A DNA stretch of 20,138 nucleotides from an uncultured bacterium. Lineage in GTDB: Bacteria; Patescibacteriota; Patescibacteriia; 2-12-FULL-60-25. The stretch's first letter is position 1, and each line of letters starts with the position of its first letter. Under the pieces are notes generated by a model. That model searched no databases and was not told the DNA's origin. It saw only the letters and a program-made list of their open reading frames with translations. This document shows positions 14,029 through 20,138 of this stretch, one piece after another. A program made the position numbers and the translations under genes. The stretch lies in contig CALFEO010000012.1 in NCBI GenBank assembly GCA_937949995.1, positions 1 through 20,138 of the forward strand, in the 5' to 3' direction.

Positions 14029-14427
14029 TCAAGGCATTAACCGGGATTCGGTGGAGGTGACCGATGAGGATGCATCAGTGGAGGTTGAAACCGGAACCAA
14101 ACGCAAAGCCGAACGCGGAACAGGCAGGCCTCCGCCCGATATGATTTCGGAAGTACTGACAGGCACCGCCTCAAACGGATTGGAACGTCCTTGAGGCAAA
14201 TCGGGAACCGGATCCATGTGAGCCGGAACAAGTTTTTGAAAAACCGGATTTTTGGATACATCGGCTTTGGGATTAAAGCTTTCCGCTTGCCGGGGAGGAA
14301 CCACCAGCGATGTATCAACCGGTTCCAATGCGCGTGAAACGTAATAAAAAACAACTCCCACCATGATTAATGATGATAAAGCCAAAATGATTCGGGATAA
14401 TATGGGTGGAGCTTTTTGCAAATTCAT
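14029..14427 (-). CDS. PilP/GspC-like small pilus assembly protein
   Basis: A 132-residue membrane protein: a short cytoplasmic tail, one helix (about 11-31), then a low-complexity, Pro/Ser/Thr-rich extracytoplasmic region. The only recognisable motif is GRSNPF at 80-85 (after VPDLPQ), which resembles the conserved GRxNPF segment of PilP and GspC. Its position directly after pilO and before pilB is where pilP sits in classical operons, and the ATG is two bases after the pilO stop. It lacks the folded HR domain and lipoprotein signal of Gram-negative PilP, which makes sense if there is no secretin to bind. Function is inferred from position and motif; moderate certainty. Confidence 0.6.
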   Translation of the reverse strand: MNLQKAPPILSRIILALSSLIMVGVVFYYVSRALEPVDTSLVVPPRQAESFNPKADVSKNPVFQKLVPAHMDPVPDLPQGRSNPFEAVPVSTSEIISGGGLPVPRSALRLVPVSTSTDASSSVTSTESRLMP

Positions 14428-14429
14428 AA

Positions 14430-15074
14430 TTATGGCTTGGCTGAACCGCCGGAAAAATAATAGGTGCGAAGCTGTAGGGAAAAAGCGGCTTTACCCTCTT
14501 TAAAATCGGAAATGGTGATCATTTGAACATCAAATAAACGCAGACTGACCTCGAGCGTGTTTAAAAACAGTTTCAATGATTGATAACTGGGAGCGGAGAC
14601 ATTGACCGTCATTTGCACGCTTTGCAAATCGGTTTTTTCCACACCGGACCCCCTGCCATTTCCGGCGCTGAAAACTATGCCCGACACTTCGATGGAAGAG
14701 GCTTCGGCGGCGCGGTTCAATAAAACCAAGGTTTCGGGAATACTGAAAGATCTGGGCAAGGCTCGATCCACACGCTCCAAAACTTGCGGCGATATGGACT
14801 CGGCGGCCGAAACCGAACGACTGACCCCGGCCAGATAGCCGGATTGATTGTCGATGTTTTGTTTTAAGGTTTCGATATTGGCGCGCAAAGCTTTGTATTC
14901 ATCGATTTTTGGTTTAATGACAAGATAACCGCCGCTGACCAAAAGAGTGATTAAAATCAAAATAATCGAACTGTAGTATTCGGTAAACACTTTGGAAGGC
15001 CGTTTGATTTTAGGCGCGTCATCATCAGCTTGACTCAACGCGGCTTCCTTGGGCTCGAGGTCGGATTTGGACAT
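14430..15074 (-). CDS. pilO: Type IV pilus alignment protein PilO
   Basis: An inner-membrane protein that pairs with PilN to link the cytoplasmic PilM to the outside. The 214 residues show the PilO plan: a charged cytoplasmic tail (1-33), one membrane helix (about 34-53), a coiled-coil stretch (about 55-100) and a small ferredoxin-like domain (about 105-210) with strands around VQMTVNVSAPSYQSLKLFL and the loop SISDFKEG-type segment ITISDFKEGKAAFSLQL. The leucine- and asparagine-rich coiled coil is typical. It is separated from the pilN-like gene by 54 bases, the only real gap in this operon, which contains the hairpin at 15091-15120. No Shine-Dalgarno is visible. Confidence 0.85.
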   Translation of the reverse strand: MSKSDLEPKEAALSQADDDAPKIKRPSKVFTEYYSSIILILITLLVSGGYLVIKPKIDEYKALRANIETLKQNIDNQSGYLAGVSRSVSAAESISPQVLERVDRALPRSFSIPETLVLLNRAAEASSIEVSGIVFSAGNGRGSGVEKTDLQSVQMTVNVSAPSYQSLKLFLNTLEVSLRLFDVQMITISDFKEGKAAFSLQLRTYYFSGGSAKP

Positions 15075-15090
15075 GGTATAAAATTATCAC

Positions 15091-15120
15091 TTTGCCGCGC
15101 CGAAGTTTCAGCGAGGCAAA
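15091..15120. repeat. Dispersed hairpin element, copy 3, inside the pilus operon
   Basis: TTTGCCGCGCCG and CAGCGAGGCAAA form a 12-bp stem with two mismatches around AAGTTT. On the minus strand the loop region GCTGAAACTTCGG aligns with the cores at 4942-4970 and 10483-10506. It occupies the pilN-pilO spacer and could be an mRNA processing or stability site. Confidence 0.55.
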
Positions 15121-15128
15121 AAAGAATT

Positions 15129-16214
15129 TTATCGGCCGGCCGGAACCGAGCCGTTGCCGGCTTCCGCGGGAGTGTAAAAGCGCAATGCCTCGGGCTTGAG
15201 CAGTAAAACCAATTGAAAAGATACGCGCCCGACTCCGGATTCTTTGGATATGGCAAAAGCATTAGCCTCGGCCGATTGCACATATGGAGAATTTTCGTAA
15301 GCCAGCATCTGTGCGGCCGCGGCCTCAAAACTGACGGCTGTTACGCTTAAATTGATACGCCCGTCTTCGTTCATCATGAAAGAGCCGTATGAGACGTCTT
15401 GCAGAGTGATTTCTTCCAAAAAAGACAGAACTTTGTTGACGGAAGTATGAGTTTCGAGCAATGCGCTTAAAGTAAGCAGACGCGGTTCCAGATCCTGAAA
15501 AGCACGCCATTTGGCTTGTTCTTCGTTTAATTTTTTATTGGTTTGATTGAGACTTTCTTGAACGACGGATTGATCGGCCACGGCTTGCGCTATGGCATTA
15601 TCTATCAATAAAAAGGCTCCGGCAAAAACTGCGGTAAAAAGAACGGTTAAAAATACCAAAGTGAACTTGCGCTTGGGAATATTGATGTGCAAATCGCGCA
15701 TCATACCCTCGTCCAAAAGGCTGACCTCCAAAGGCTTGCGGACTCGCTTGATAATTCGGACTCGCTTGCCGGTAACCGGACGCATGGGAGCCGGACGAAT
15801 TTTGGCTTTGGCGACGCCGGGTTTTTCGCCGGTGCGCCCCGGAGACGGCGCGGATATTGAGGCGGTTGGAGACGGCGCGGGAGTTATGCCGGGTGCGGGC
15901 TTGGTTTTATCGGGAGCTTTAAAAAATTGCGGGGGTGTTTTGGCCGGAGCTTCCAGCGGACGCGGTTCGAGATATTTTGTTTTTAAGTTATCGATGAATA
16001 AACTGGCGCGGTAATACAAACGCGTATAAATCGGTTCGCCGATTAAAAGCTGGTCGACCTCGCTGGCATCGACCTCGATTATCTCAACATCTTCTTCTTC
16101 GGTTTCGGGCACGTGCATACTGACCGGCTCGTTGGAAGCGGTTTTGAGACTGTCTTTTTTGATTTCATCCTCCTGCTCCTTGTAGGAAGAAGGAAGGAAT
16201 GAGATATCCGCCAT
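15129..16214 (-). CDS. pilN: PilN-like protein with a long N-terminal linker
   Basis: Inner-membrane partner of PilO and PilM. It is 361 residues, against about 180-200 for classical PilN. The C-terminal half fits PilN: a membrane helix (about 184-204), coiled coil (about 210-245) and a small alpha/beta domain (about 255-340). The extra N-terminal part begins MADISFLPSSYKE, in which ISFLP resembles the INLLP peptide that PilN docks into PilM. It then has an acidic stretch (37-50), a helix (51-80) and a Pro/Ala-rich, basic linker (84-165) just before the membrane. So the docking peptide seems to be tethered about 170 residues from the membrane. Starts six bases after the pilM stop. Assignment rests on order and architecture. 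Confidence 0.75.
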   Translation of the reverse strand: MADISFLPSSYKEQEDEIKKDSLKTASNEPVSMHVPETEEEDVEIIEVDASEVDQLLIGEPIYTRLYYRASLFIDNLKTKYLEPRPLEAPAKTPPQFFKAPDKTKPAPGITPAPSPTASISAPSPGRTGEKPGVAKAKIRPAPMRPVTGKRVRIIKRVRKPLEVSLLDEGMMRDLHINIPKRKFTLVFLTVLFTAVFAGAFLLIDNAIAQAVADQSVVQESLNQTNKKLNEEQAKWRAFQDLEPRLLTLSALLETHTSVNKVLSFLEEITLQDVSYGSFMMNEDGRINLSVTAVSFEAAAAQMLAYENSPYVQSAEANAFAISKESGVGRVSFQLVLLLKPEALRFYTPAEAGNGSVPAGR

Positions 16215-16220
16215 AATTGA

Positions 16221-17294
16221 TTAGTCGATTATATCACGCATGGCACAGCCGATGGCGACGCCGAAACGCGAGCCGATTTCATCCAAAATCGGACGTAAAT
16301 CCAAAGGATAAACCACGCGCGCCCAAGGATCGCCCAAATATGCATTAACATTCATTTGCTGGGTTAAAAATTCCGTTAAACCCGGAAGCATGGCCGAACC
16401 GCCGGTTAAGATTATTTTGTCGATATGACGAGCTTCGCCGACATCACCCTGACCTTGATAAAGAGAGAAAGAATATTTGATTTCGTTTAAGATGGGCTTA
16501 AGCAAACTTTCGAGCATGGGAGTCAGATCTCCGGAGGGTGCAAACGAGCCAAGGGAACGAATATCGCGCTTCATGGTTTCGGATTGCTGATAAGGGATGC
16601 CGAGCATCTGTGATATTGTTTGAGTAATGGCATCTCCGCCGATAGCTATGGAGCGATTCAGGAATGGCACTCCTTTATCAACCACGGAAATATTTGTGCG
16701 ATGAAAACCAACATCAATAATCATGATGCTGGAGCGGTCTTTGCCGATCAGAGCACGAATTTGGGCAAAAGTTTCGGTTTCCAGAGAGATTAAGTTCAGA
16801 CCGCAGCGTTTGTTGAGCAAATCGATGTAGCGATTGACCAAATTTTTGGGAGCGCCTGTAAGTAAAACTCGAGACACCTTTTTTTGACCCTCGGTTTTGA
16901 AGGCGTTTTCGATTACTTTGCTGTCCAGTTGAATTTCTTCGAGAGGAACGGGAATCAATTTTCTGGCCTGCAGAGATATGGCTTCTTTAAGCTCTTTTTC
17001 GTTGTTGGCGGGAACGGAAATTATGGAAGTAAAAATGGATGAAACCGGAACAGCAGCGACAGTATCTTTGGTTGTGCATTTGGCCTGTGAAATCATGTCT
17101 TTGATGAGTTTGGCCGTTTCATCCAAATGATCTTTGAACATGGAATCAAAACTGTCGACAGGGCGATCTACGTAAGCATATGTTACGAGACGCGCGTGCC
17201 CGCCGTCATTGGCCAGCTCAACCAGCTTAATGCCGGATAAGCCCAGATCCAAGCCGATAAAATTACGTGTGGTTTGTTTGGAAAATAATCCCAT
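16221..17294 (-). CDS. pilM: Type IV pilus assembly protein PilM (actin-like ATPase fold)
   Basis: Cytoplasmic FtsA/actin-like protein that binds the PilN N-terminus. From ATG 17294 it has 357 residues, the family norm, and opens MGLFSKQTTRNFIGLDLG, matching typical PilM starts. An in-frame ATG at 17312 adds six residues and overlaps the upstream gene, so it is less likely. Actin-fold motifs: phosphate-1 loop GLDLGLSGIKLVEL (14-27), phosphate-2 loop IIDVGFHRTNISVV (about 192-205) and adenosine motif IILTGGSAMLPGL near 300. The SHS2-like insert is between them. Four bases after the stop of the 664-residue surface-protein gene. No Shine-Dalgarno. Confidence 0.94.
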   Translation of the reverse strand: MGLFSKQTTRNFIGLDLGLSGIKLVELANDGGHARLVTYAYVDRPVDSFDSMFKDHLDETAKLIKDMISQAKCTTKDTVAAVPVSSIFTSIISVPANNEKELKEAISLQARKLIPVPLEEIQLDSKVIENAFKTEGQKKVSRVLLTGAPKNLVNRYIDLLNKRCGLNLISLETETFAQIRALIGKDRSSIMIIDVGFHRTNISVVDKGVPFLNRSIAIGGDAITQTISQMLGIPYQQSETMKRDIRSLGSFAPSGDLTPMLESLLKPILNEIKYSFSLYQGQGDVGEARHIDKIILTGGSAMLPGLTEFLTQQMNVNAYLGDPWARVVYPLDLRPILDEIGSRFGVAIGCAMRDIID

Positions 17295-17298
17295 ATTG

Positions 17299-19293
17299 TT
17301 AGAAAGATACATCCAAGGCGCGCGGCAAGGATTTACTGATATCGGCCAAACCGGGCGGCGGGTTAACTACGGCGCGGCCATCAAATAATATGCGTTCGGC
17401 GGGGCGGGTCGGATCCGTGTTATTGTCGCGCTCCAGATTGAATTGATTGGCGATAAAGATGCCAAGCATGTCCAAATACGCATCAGGCGGAGTACCTGTT
17501 GAACCGGTGCTGATTGACCCTTCGGCAAAATAGACGCCGGAAATTTTGGTTACGTTTGGATTGATAATGATATCGCCTCCGCCGGCGGCTGTTTTTACAA
17601 CCACGACGCCAAATGAAGCCAGATTCTTTAAGCGAGATTGAACTTGGTCGGCGGCGTATTCTATATTGCCGTCTATTTGCAAATCACCTCCCTCGATTAG
17701 CAGCAGACCGCCTCCGTTGCCCGAGGAACCGGAACCGTTTAAAAAGGTTTTAGCCGGCAAGGTAAATGTGCCCGGGCCGACAAAACGATAAATCTTTCCA
17801 TTGAGTTGATCCGGCAAGCCGCCGGCATCCAAAATCGAGACAACCGGAGCGTAACGTCCATCCACGCGCATGCCGGCCAGATCCAAAAAGCCTAGCTTGT
17901 TGCGGTAATTGGTGCTTTGCGTGGGCAGATCGATTTGACCGACTTCTTCTTGACGGCAATCTTCTTCGCTGGTCCATTCGATGCCTTGATCAGAGGTGCG
18001 CAAACACCATTTGGAGTTGAAGAGATTGGTTGCGGCCGGAGGCTGTGTGCCGACTATGCCCAAATAAGAATAGATGTTGCCCGTGGAAATTTGCAACCAG
18101 GCCGAGCAAACTGCGGCGTTATCGCGGCAGTTGGGATCCAGACAATCGAGCAGATACGGGCCATTGGGATCTTGATCGTTACAACAGAGATCGGCTTGTT
18201 TGGGATCGCCGGCAAAAGCCAAACATTGATGCTGTGGAGGAATAGCACAGGCCGGATCGCCGGTGCAATCCGGGTCATCGCAATCAACCAAGGTATCGCC
18301 GTCGTTATCGGCTCCATCATCGCAGATTTCGGGCGGGGGCAAACAAGCCGGGAAAGCGGCACAATCCGGGTCATCGCAATCAATCTGGGTGTCACCATCA
18401 TTATCCGCTCCATCGTCGCAAATTTCGGGACAGGAAGGGGTGCCTTGGCAAACCGAATCGGCGCAATCAATTGCGCCGTTCAGATCGTTATCGACTCCAT
18501 CAGAACAGTTTTCAGATCCCGGATTAAGACTCATACCTGCGGCACTGATGTAAAAATTGACGTAACCAATACCTGAGCCATCAGTATTACCATTCCAGCC
18601 AAAAGGCGAGCCTGTTACCGTGCCGTTATGAAAGATTTGAGTTGAAGGATTGTAAACCAGTTTGTAATAGGTTGAAGCCGGAGAACCGTCGCAAGCGTTT
18701 AAATCTTTGCAGTTCAAAGAGATCCAGCCGGCATCTTTTTGGTTACAGATGACAGCCCAGCCATGAACCTCAACAGTGCTCGTATCGGTAATTTCTTCGG
18801 CATAGGCATAAAATTGATCGCCCGGGGGAGACGGATAAAAACTGCCGGTGCAGGCAGGAATATTGCAGGAAGAACCAAAACAGATAAAACCAACCGTGTC
18901 AGACCAAGCAAAACCGTTGACTCTGTGGGCGTTAATTGTTGAACCTGCCGGAAGCGAAGGATCCCAATGAGGTTGAGATGAAAGCGCAGGAGAAATGTTG
19001 ATGCCATAGGATCCGCAGGGGGGTGCAGAACAGGCTCCGGAATTGGTGTCGTTAAGAGAAAACCAGCCCACATGAGGAGTCCATGCCCAACCGATTATGT
19101 TATCGGCGGCCGTTGCATGAGTTGCCAGCGGAGCCATGGTTGTATTATGCGCAATGCCCAAGGCGATACCCAAAGAAAAGAAGGCTATGGTTGCCGGAAT
19201 CAAAAAATGAATACGCCAAAAGCGCGGCGTCATGTAACTATAAAACGGTTTGCGAGATTTAGCCTTTTTGGCTTTGTTTGTTACCGCAGGCAT
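17299..19293 (-). CDS. Membrane-anchored multi-repeat surface protein heading the pilus operon
   Basis: A 664-residue protein that I do not recognise as a named family. Order of parts: basic N-terminus and one membrane helix (about 28-49); four Trp/Gly-rich repeats of the form GWAWTPHVGWFSLN (68-81, 127-140, 178-194, 232-247); three Asp/Cys repeats of about 30 residues (263-288, 292-317, 323-349) with ICDDGADNDGD-type loops like MopE or thrombospondin type 3 Ca-binding repeats; a degenerate fourth (370-396); and a C-terminal region (about 400-664) with Gly-rich, beta-helix-like segments ending in LFDGRAVVNPPPGLADI. Probably exported, Ca-binding and disulfide-rich. As the first gene of the operon, with a leaderless promoter, it may be a pilus-linked adhesin or PilY1 analogue; this is inference. 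Confidence 0.8.
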   Translation of the reverse strand: MPAVTNKAKKAKSRKPFYSYMTPRFWRIHFLIPATIAFFSLGIALGIAHNTTMAPLATHATAADNIIGWAWTPHVGWFSLNDTNSGACSAPPCGSYGINISPALSSQPHWDPSLPAGSTINAHRVNGFAWSDTVGFICFGSSCNIPACTGSFYPSPPGDQFYAYAEEITDTSTVEVHGWAVICNQKDAGWISLNCKDLNACDGSPASTYYKLVYNPSTQIFHNGTVTGSPFGWNGNTDGSGIGYVNFYISAAGMSLNPGSENCSDGVDNDLNGAIDCADSVCQGTPSCPEICDDGADNDGDTQIDCDDPDCAAFPACLPPPEICDDGADNDGDTLVDCDDPDCTGDPACAIPPQHQCLAFAGDPKQADLCCNDQDPNGPYLLDCLDPNCRDNAAVCSAWLQISTGNIYSYLGIVGTQPPAATNLFNSKWCLRTSDQGIEWTSEEDCRQEEVGQIDLPTQSTNYRNKLGFLDLAGMRVDGRYAPVVSILDAGGLPDQLNGKIYRFVGPGTFTLPAKTFLNGSGSSGNGGGLLLIEGGDLQIDGNIEYAADQVQSRLKNLASFGVVVVKTAAGGGDIIINPNVTKISGVYFAEGSISTGSTGTPPDAYLDMLGIFIANQFNLERDNNTDPTRPAERILFDGRAVVNPPPGLADISKSLPRALDVSF
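18260..18500 (-). repeat. In-gene DNA repeat encoding the Asp/Cys loops
   Basis: Two 96-bp units, starting near 18271 and 18367, share long identical blocks such as CGGGTCATCGCAATCAA on the + strand. A more diverged third unit lies near 18440-18500. The spacing is exactly 32 codons, so unit number can change without breaking the frame. Confidence 0.8.
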
Positions 19294-19299
19294 TTAATT

Positions 19300-19313
19300 T
19301 AATTATAGCACAA
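19300..19313 (-). promoter_or_regulatory. Extended -10 promoter of the pilus operon, probably leaderless
   Basis: Minus-strand TTGTGCTATAATTA: TATAAT at 19307-19302 with the extended TG one base upstream, identical over 14 bases to the major pilin promoter. Eight bases separate the -10 from the ATG at 19293, so the transcript would have a leader of about 0-2 bases. The hairpin CCGCC-AAA-GGCGG (19317-19329) is immediately upstream, where the -35 would be, and no -35 consensus is seen. Confidence 0.75.
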
Positions 19314-19395
19314 AATCCGCCAAAGGCGGATACATACGGTACTGTGGAGAACTTTTTTAGTTCGTCTGGTGTTAACTCACTCCAAACAAAGATGT

Positions 19396-19480
19396 TTCGT
19401 AGGGATAAACCTTGTGTTTATCCGCGCTTAATCGCTGCCAGTTATCTTATGCGGATAAACACGAGGTTTATCCCTACGAA
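19396..19480. repeat. BIME-like pair of nested palindromes
   Basis: Left arm 19396-19425 and right arm 19451-19480 are inverted repeats with one mismatch in 30 bp, separated by 25 bases. Each arm is itself a hairpin, GGATAAAC-N5-GTTTATCC. The outer ends TTCGTAGG/CCTACGAA resemble the GTAGGG...CCCTAC ends of REP-like palindromes in other bacteria. It sits between the RNase HI gene and the pilus operon promoter. Confidence 0.85.
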
Positions 19481-19519
19481 GATAATTGCAGCAGAACTCG
19501 TTACAAACGGTCCGCCCCG

Positions 19520-19551
19520 TTGAATAACGGGGTTATTAACGTTATAACGTA
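19520..19551. terminator. Palindromes after the RNase HI gene, possible transcript end
   Basis: ACGTTATAACGT (19540-19551) is a perfect 12-bp palindrome touching the RNase HI stop. CCCCGTT-GAAT-AACGGGG (19516-19533) is a perfect seven-bp stem with a four-base loop. No T-run follows on either strand, so termination is uncertain. Confidence 0.4.
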
Positions 19552-19956
19552 TTAATTCTCATCCATTGCCTTATTGGCGAGTGCGTCGGCGCGTTTGTTG
19601 AAATCGCGTTTGACGTGACGGTATTTTACACGACCACCGAGCTCTGTTTCGAGATTTTTTAATTCCAAAAAGCGCTTGGCCAAGTCAGGATTTTTTACCT
19701 TATACTCTCCCCTGCACTGGCGGATTAAGAGCTCGGAATCGGCGACCAGCTCCACAGAATCCGCGCCAAGCGCAACCGCGCGCTTTAATCCCAAAATAGC
19801 GGCCAGATATTCGGCTTGATTGTTGGTGGTTTTTCCTAAAAATTCAGACAATTCTTCGACCGTTTCACCATTGGCCAAGTTTAGGATTACTACGCCGATA
19901 CCGGCCGGCCCCGGATTCCCGCGAGCCCCACCGTCTGTGTAGATCTGTAAGTTCAT
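19552..19956 (-). CDS. Ribonuclease HI family protein
   Basis: Cytoplasmic endonuclease that cuts the RNA strand of RNA-DNA hybrids. Single RNase H domain of 134 residues from ATG 19956 (MNLQIYTDGGARGNPG). Catalytic residues are visible: Asp8 in YTDGG, the Glu in TTNNQAEYLAAILGL, the Asp in LVADSELLIRQ and the last Asp in HVKRDFNKRADALANKA. The GARGNPGPAG start and lack of the basic protrusion place it nearer to the archaeal/YpeP-like RNase HI group than to E. coli RnhA. A longer frame from 20025 adds 23 residues, but these are encoded by the TAAATAA heptamer array and are rejected. No clear promoter or Shine-Dalgarno is visible. Confidence 0.93.
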   Translation of the reverse strand: MNLQIYTDGGARGNPGPAGIGVVILNLANGETVEELSEFLGKTTNNQAEYLAAILGLKRAVALGADSVELVADSELLIRQCRGEYKVKNPDLAKRFLELKNLETELGGRVKYRHVKRDFNKRADALANKAMDEN

Positions 19957-19960
19957 ACTG

Positions 19961-20071
19961 TGCTTCGCTGCGCTACGCAAATTAATAAATAATAAATAAT
20001 AAATAATAAAGATTAATCCTACCATCTTGCTTCGCTGCGCTACGCAAATTAATAAATAATAAATAATAAAG
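19961..20071. repeat. Tandem duplication carrying TAAATAA heptamers
   Basis: Two copies, from 19961 and from 20028 (offset 67 bp), of TGCTTCGCTGCGCTACGCA followed by AATTAATAAATAA and tandem TAAATAA units. Copy 1 has one more heptamer than copy 2, direct evidence of unit-number change. Both end in TAAAGAT. Confidence 0.85.
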
Positions 20072-20088
20072 ATAAAAACCTCCGCTCG

Positions 20089-20128
20089 CTTTATTATTTA
20101 TAACTTTATTATTTGTTATTTAATTTAT
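20089..20128. repeat. Inverted TTATTTA-type heptamer array at the window end
   Basis: CTTTATTATTTATAA and following AT-rich units are the reverse complement of the TAAATAA arrays just upstream, so the region 20053-20105 can fold on itself. No gene is visible between 19957 and the end of the window. Confidence 0.65.
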
Positions 20129-20138
20129 ACAGCTCGCT

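Noticed and set aside
17917..18576. A 219-codon open frame on the plus strand
   Set aside because: It is the reverse of the repeat-encoding part of the surface protein; the open frame follows from Asp/Gly-rich codon use on the other strand.
5089..19293. A type II secretion system instead of a pilus
   Set aside because: PilM, PilN and PilO-type proteins, a major pilin and PilB-like zinc motif together fit a type IV pilus; no secretin or GspL/GspM/GspD is present.
19957..20025. A 23-residue N-terminal extension of RNase HI
   Set aside because: It is encoded by the TAAATAA heptamers and a repeated GC-rich block; family similarity begins exactly at the ATG at 19956.
1..20138. Recoding of TGA (genetic code 25, as in Gracilibacteria)
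   Set aside because: TGA ends intact genes here, including the ATGA overlap at 7097-7100 and the pilB stop, and no gene needs TGA read-through.

Overview
The window looks like a chromosomal segment of a candidate-phyla-radiation bacterium (Patescibacteria, Parcubacteria-like). The reasons are the type IV pilus (T4P) gene set of Gram-positive/CPR type (pilM-N-O, a PilP-like protein, pilB, pilC, prepilin peptidase, several pseudopilins, no secretin), a secreted protein with tryptophan-rich repeats of a kind I associate with CPR surface proteins, the small accessory genes, and near-total lack of Shine-Dalgarno sites. TGA is used as a stop, so the standard bacterial code fits. Placement below phylum is not possible from this sequence alone.

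Layout. 1-4869 (+ strand): a HIT-family nucleotide hydrolase, a four-helix SMR/EamA-type transporter, a type II (Ca2+-type) P-type ATPase and an MgtE Mg2+ channel; the last two form an ion-homeostasis pair. 4870-5088: a convergent intergenic region filled with tandem heptamers and a long hairpin. 5089-8525 (- strand): prepilin peptidase followed by four overlapping pseudopilin/PilX-type genes. 8526-10151: two separately promoted pilin genes with repeat-rich spacers. 10152-10642: a gene-free spacer of heptamer arrays and palindromes. 10643-19293 (- strand): one tight eight-gene operon running from a 664-residue membrane-anchored, Ca-loop-bearing surface protein through pilM, a long pilN, pilO, a pilP-like gene, pilB and a CheY-like receiver to pilC. 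19552-19956 (- strand): an RNase HI family gene, then more repeats.

How the parts fit. PilM (cytoplasmic), the PilN-like, PilO and PilP-like proteins make the inner alignment complex; PilB powers extension through PilC; PilD matures the pilins. The receiver between pilB and pilC may couple a histidine kinase to the motor. The surface protein that opens the operon may be an adhesin or a functional analogue of PilY1. No retraction ATPase (PilT) is in the window.

Two non-coding themes stand out. First, almost every spacer is built from short tandem arrays with a period of exactly 7 bp but with many different unit sequences, often as inverted pairs that form hairpins. Second, promoters share a TTGTGYTATAATT core or a TTGCGA-17-TATAAT arrangement, and three of four put the predicted transcription start on or within about two bases of the start codon, which indicates leaderless mRNAs.
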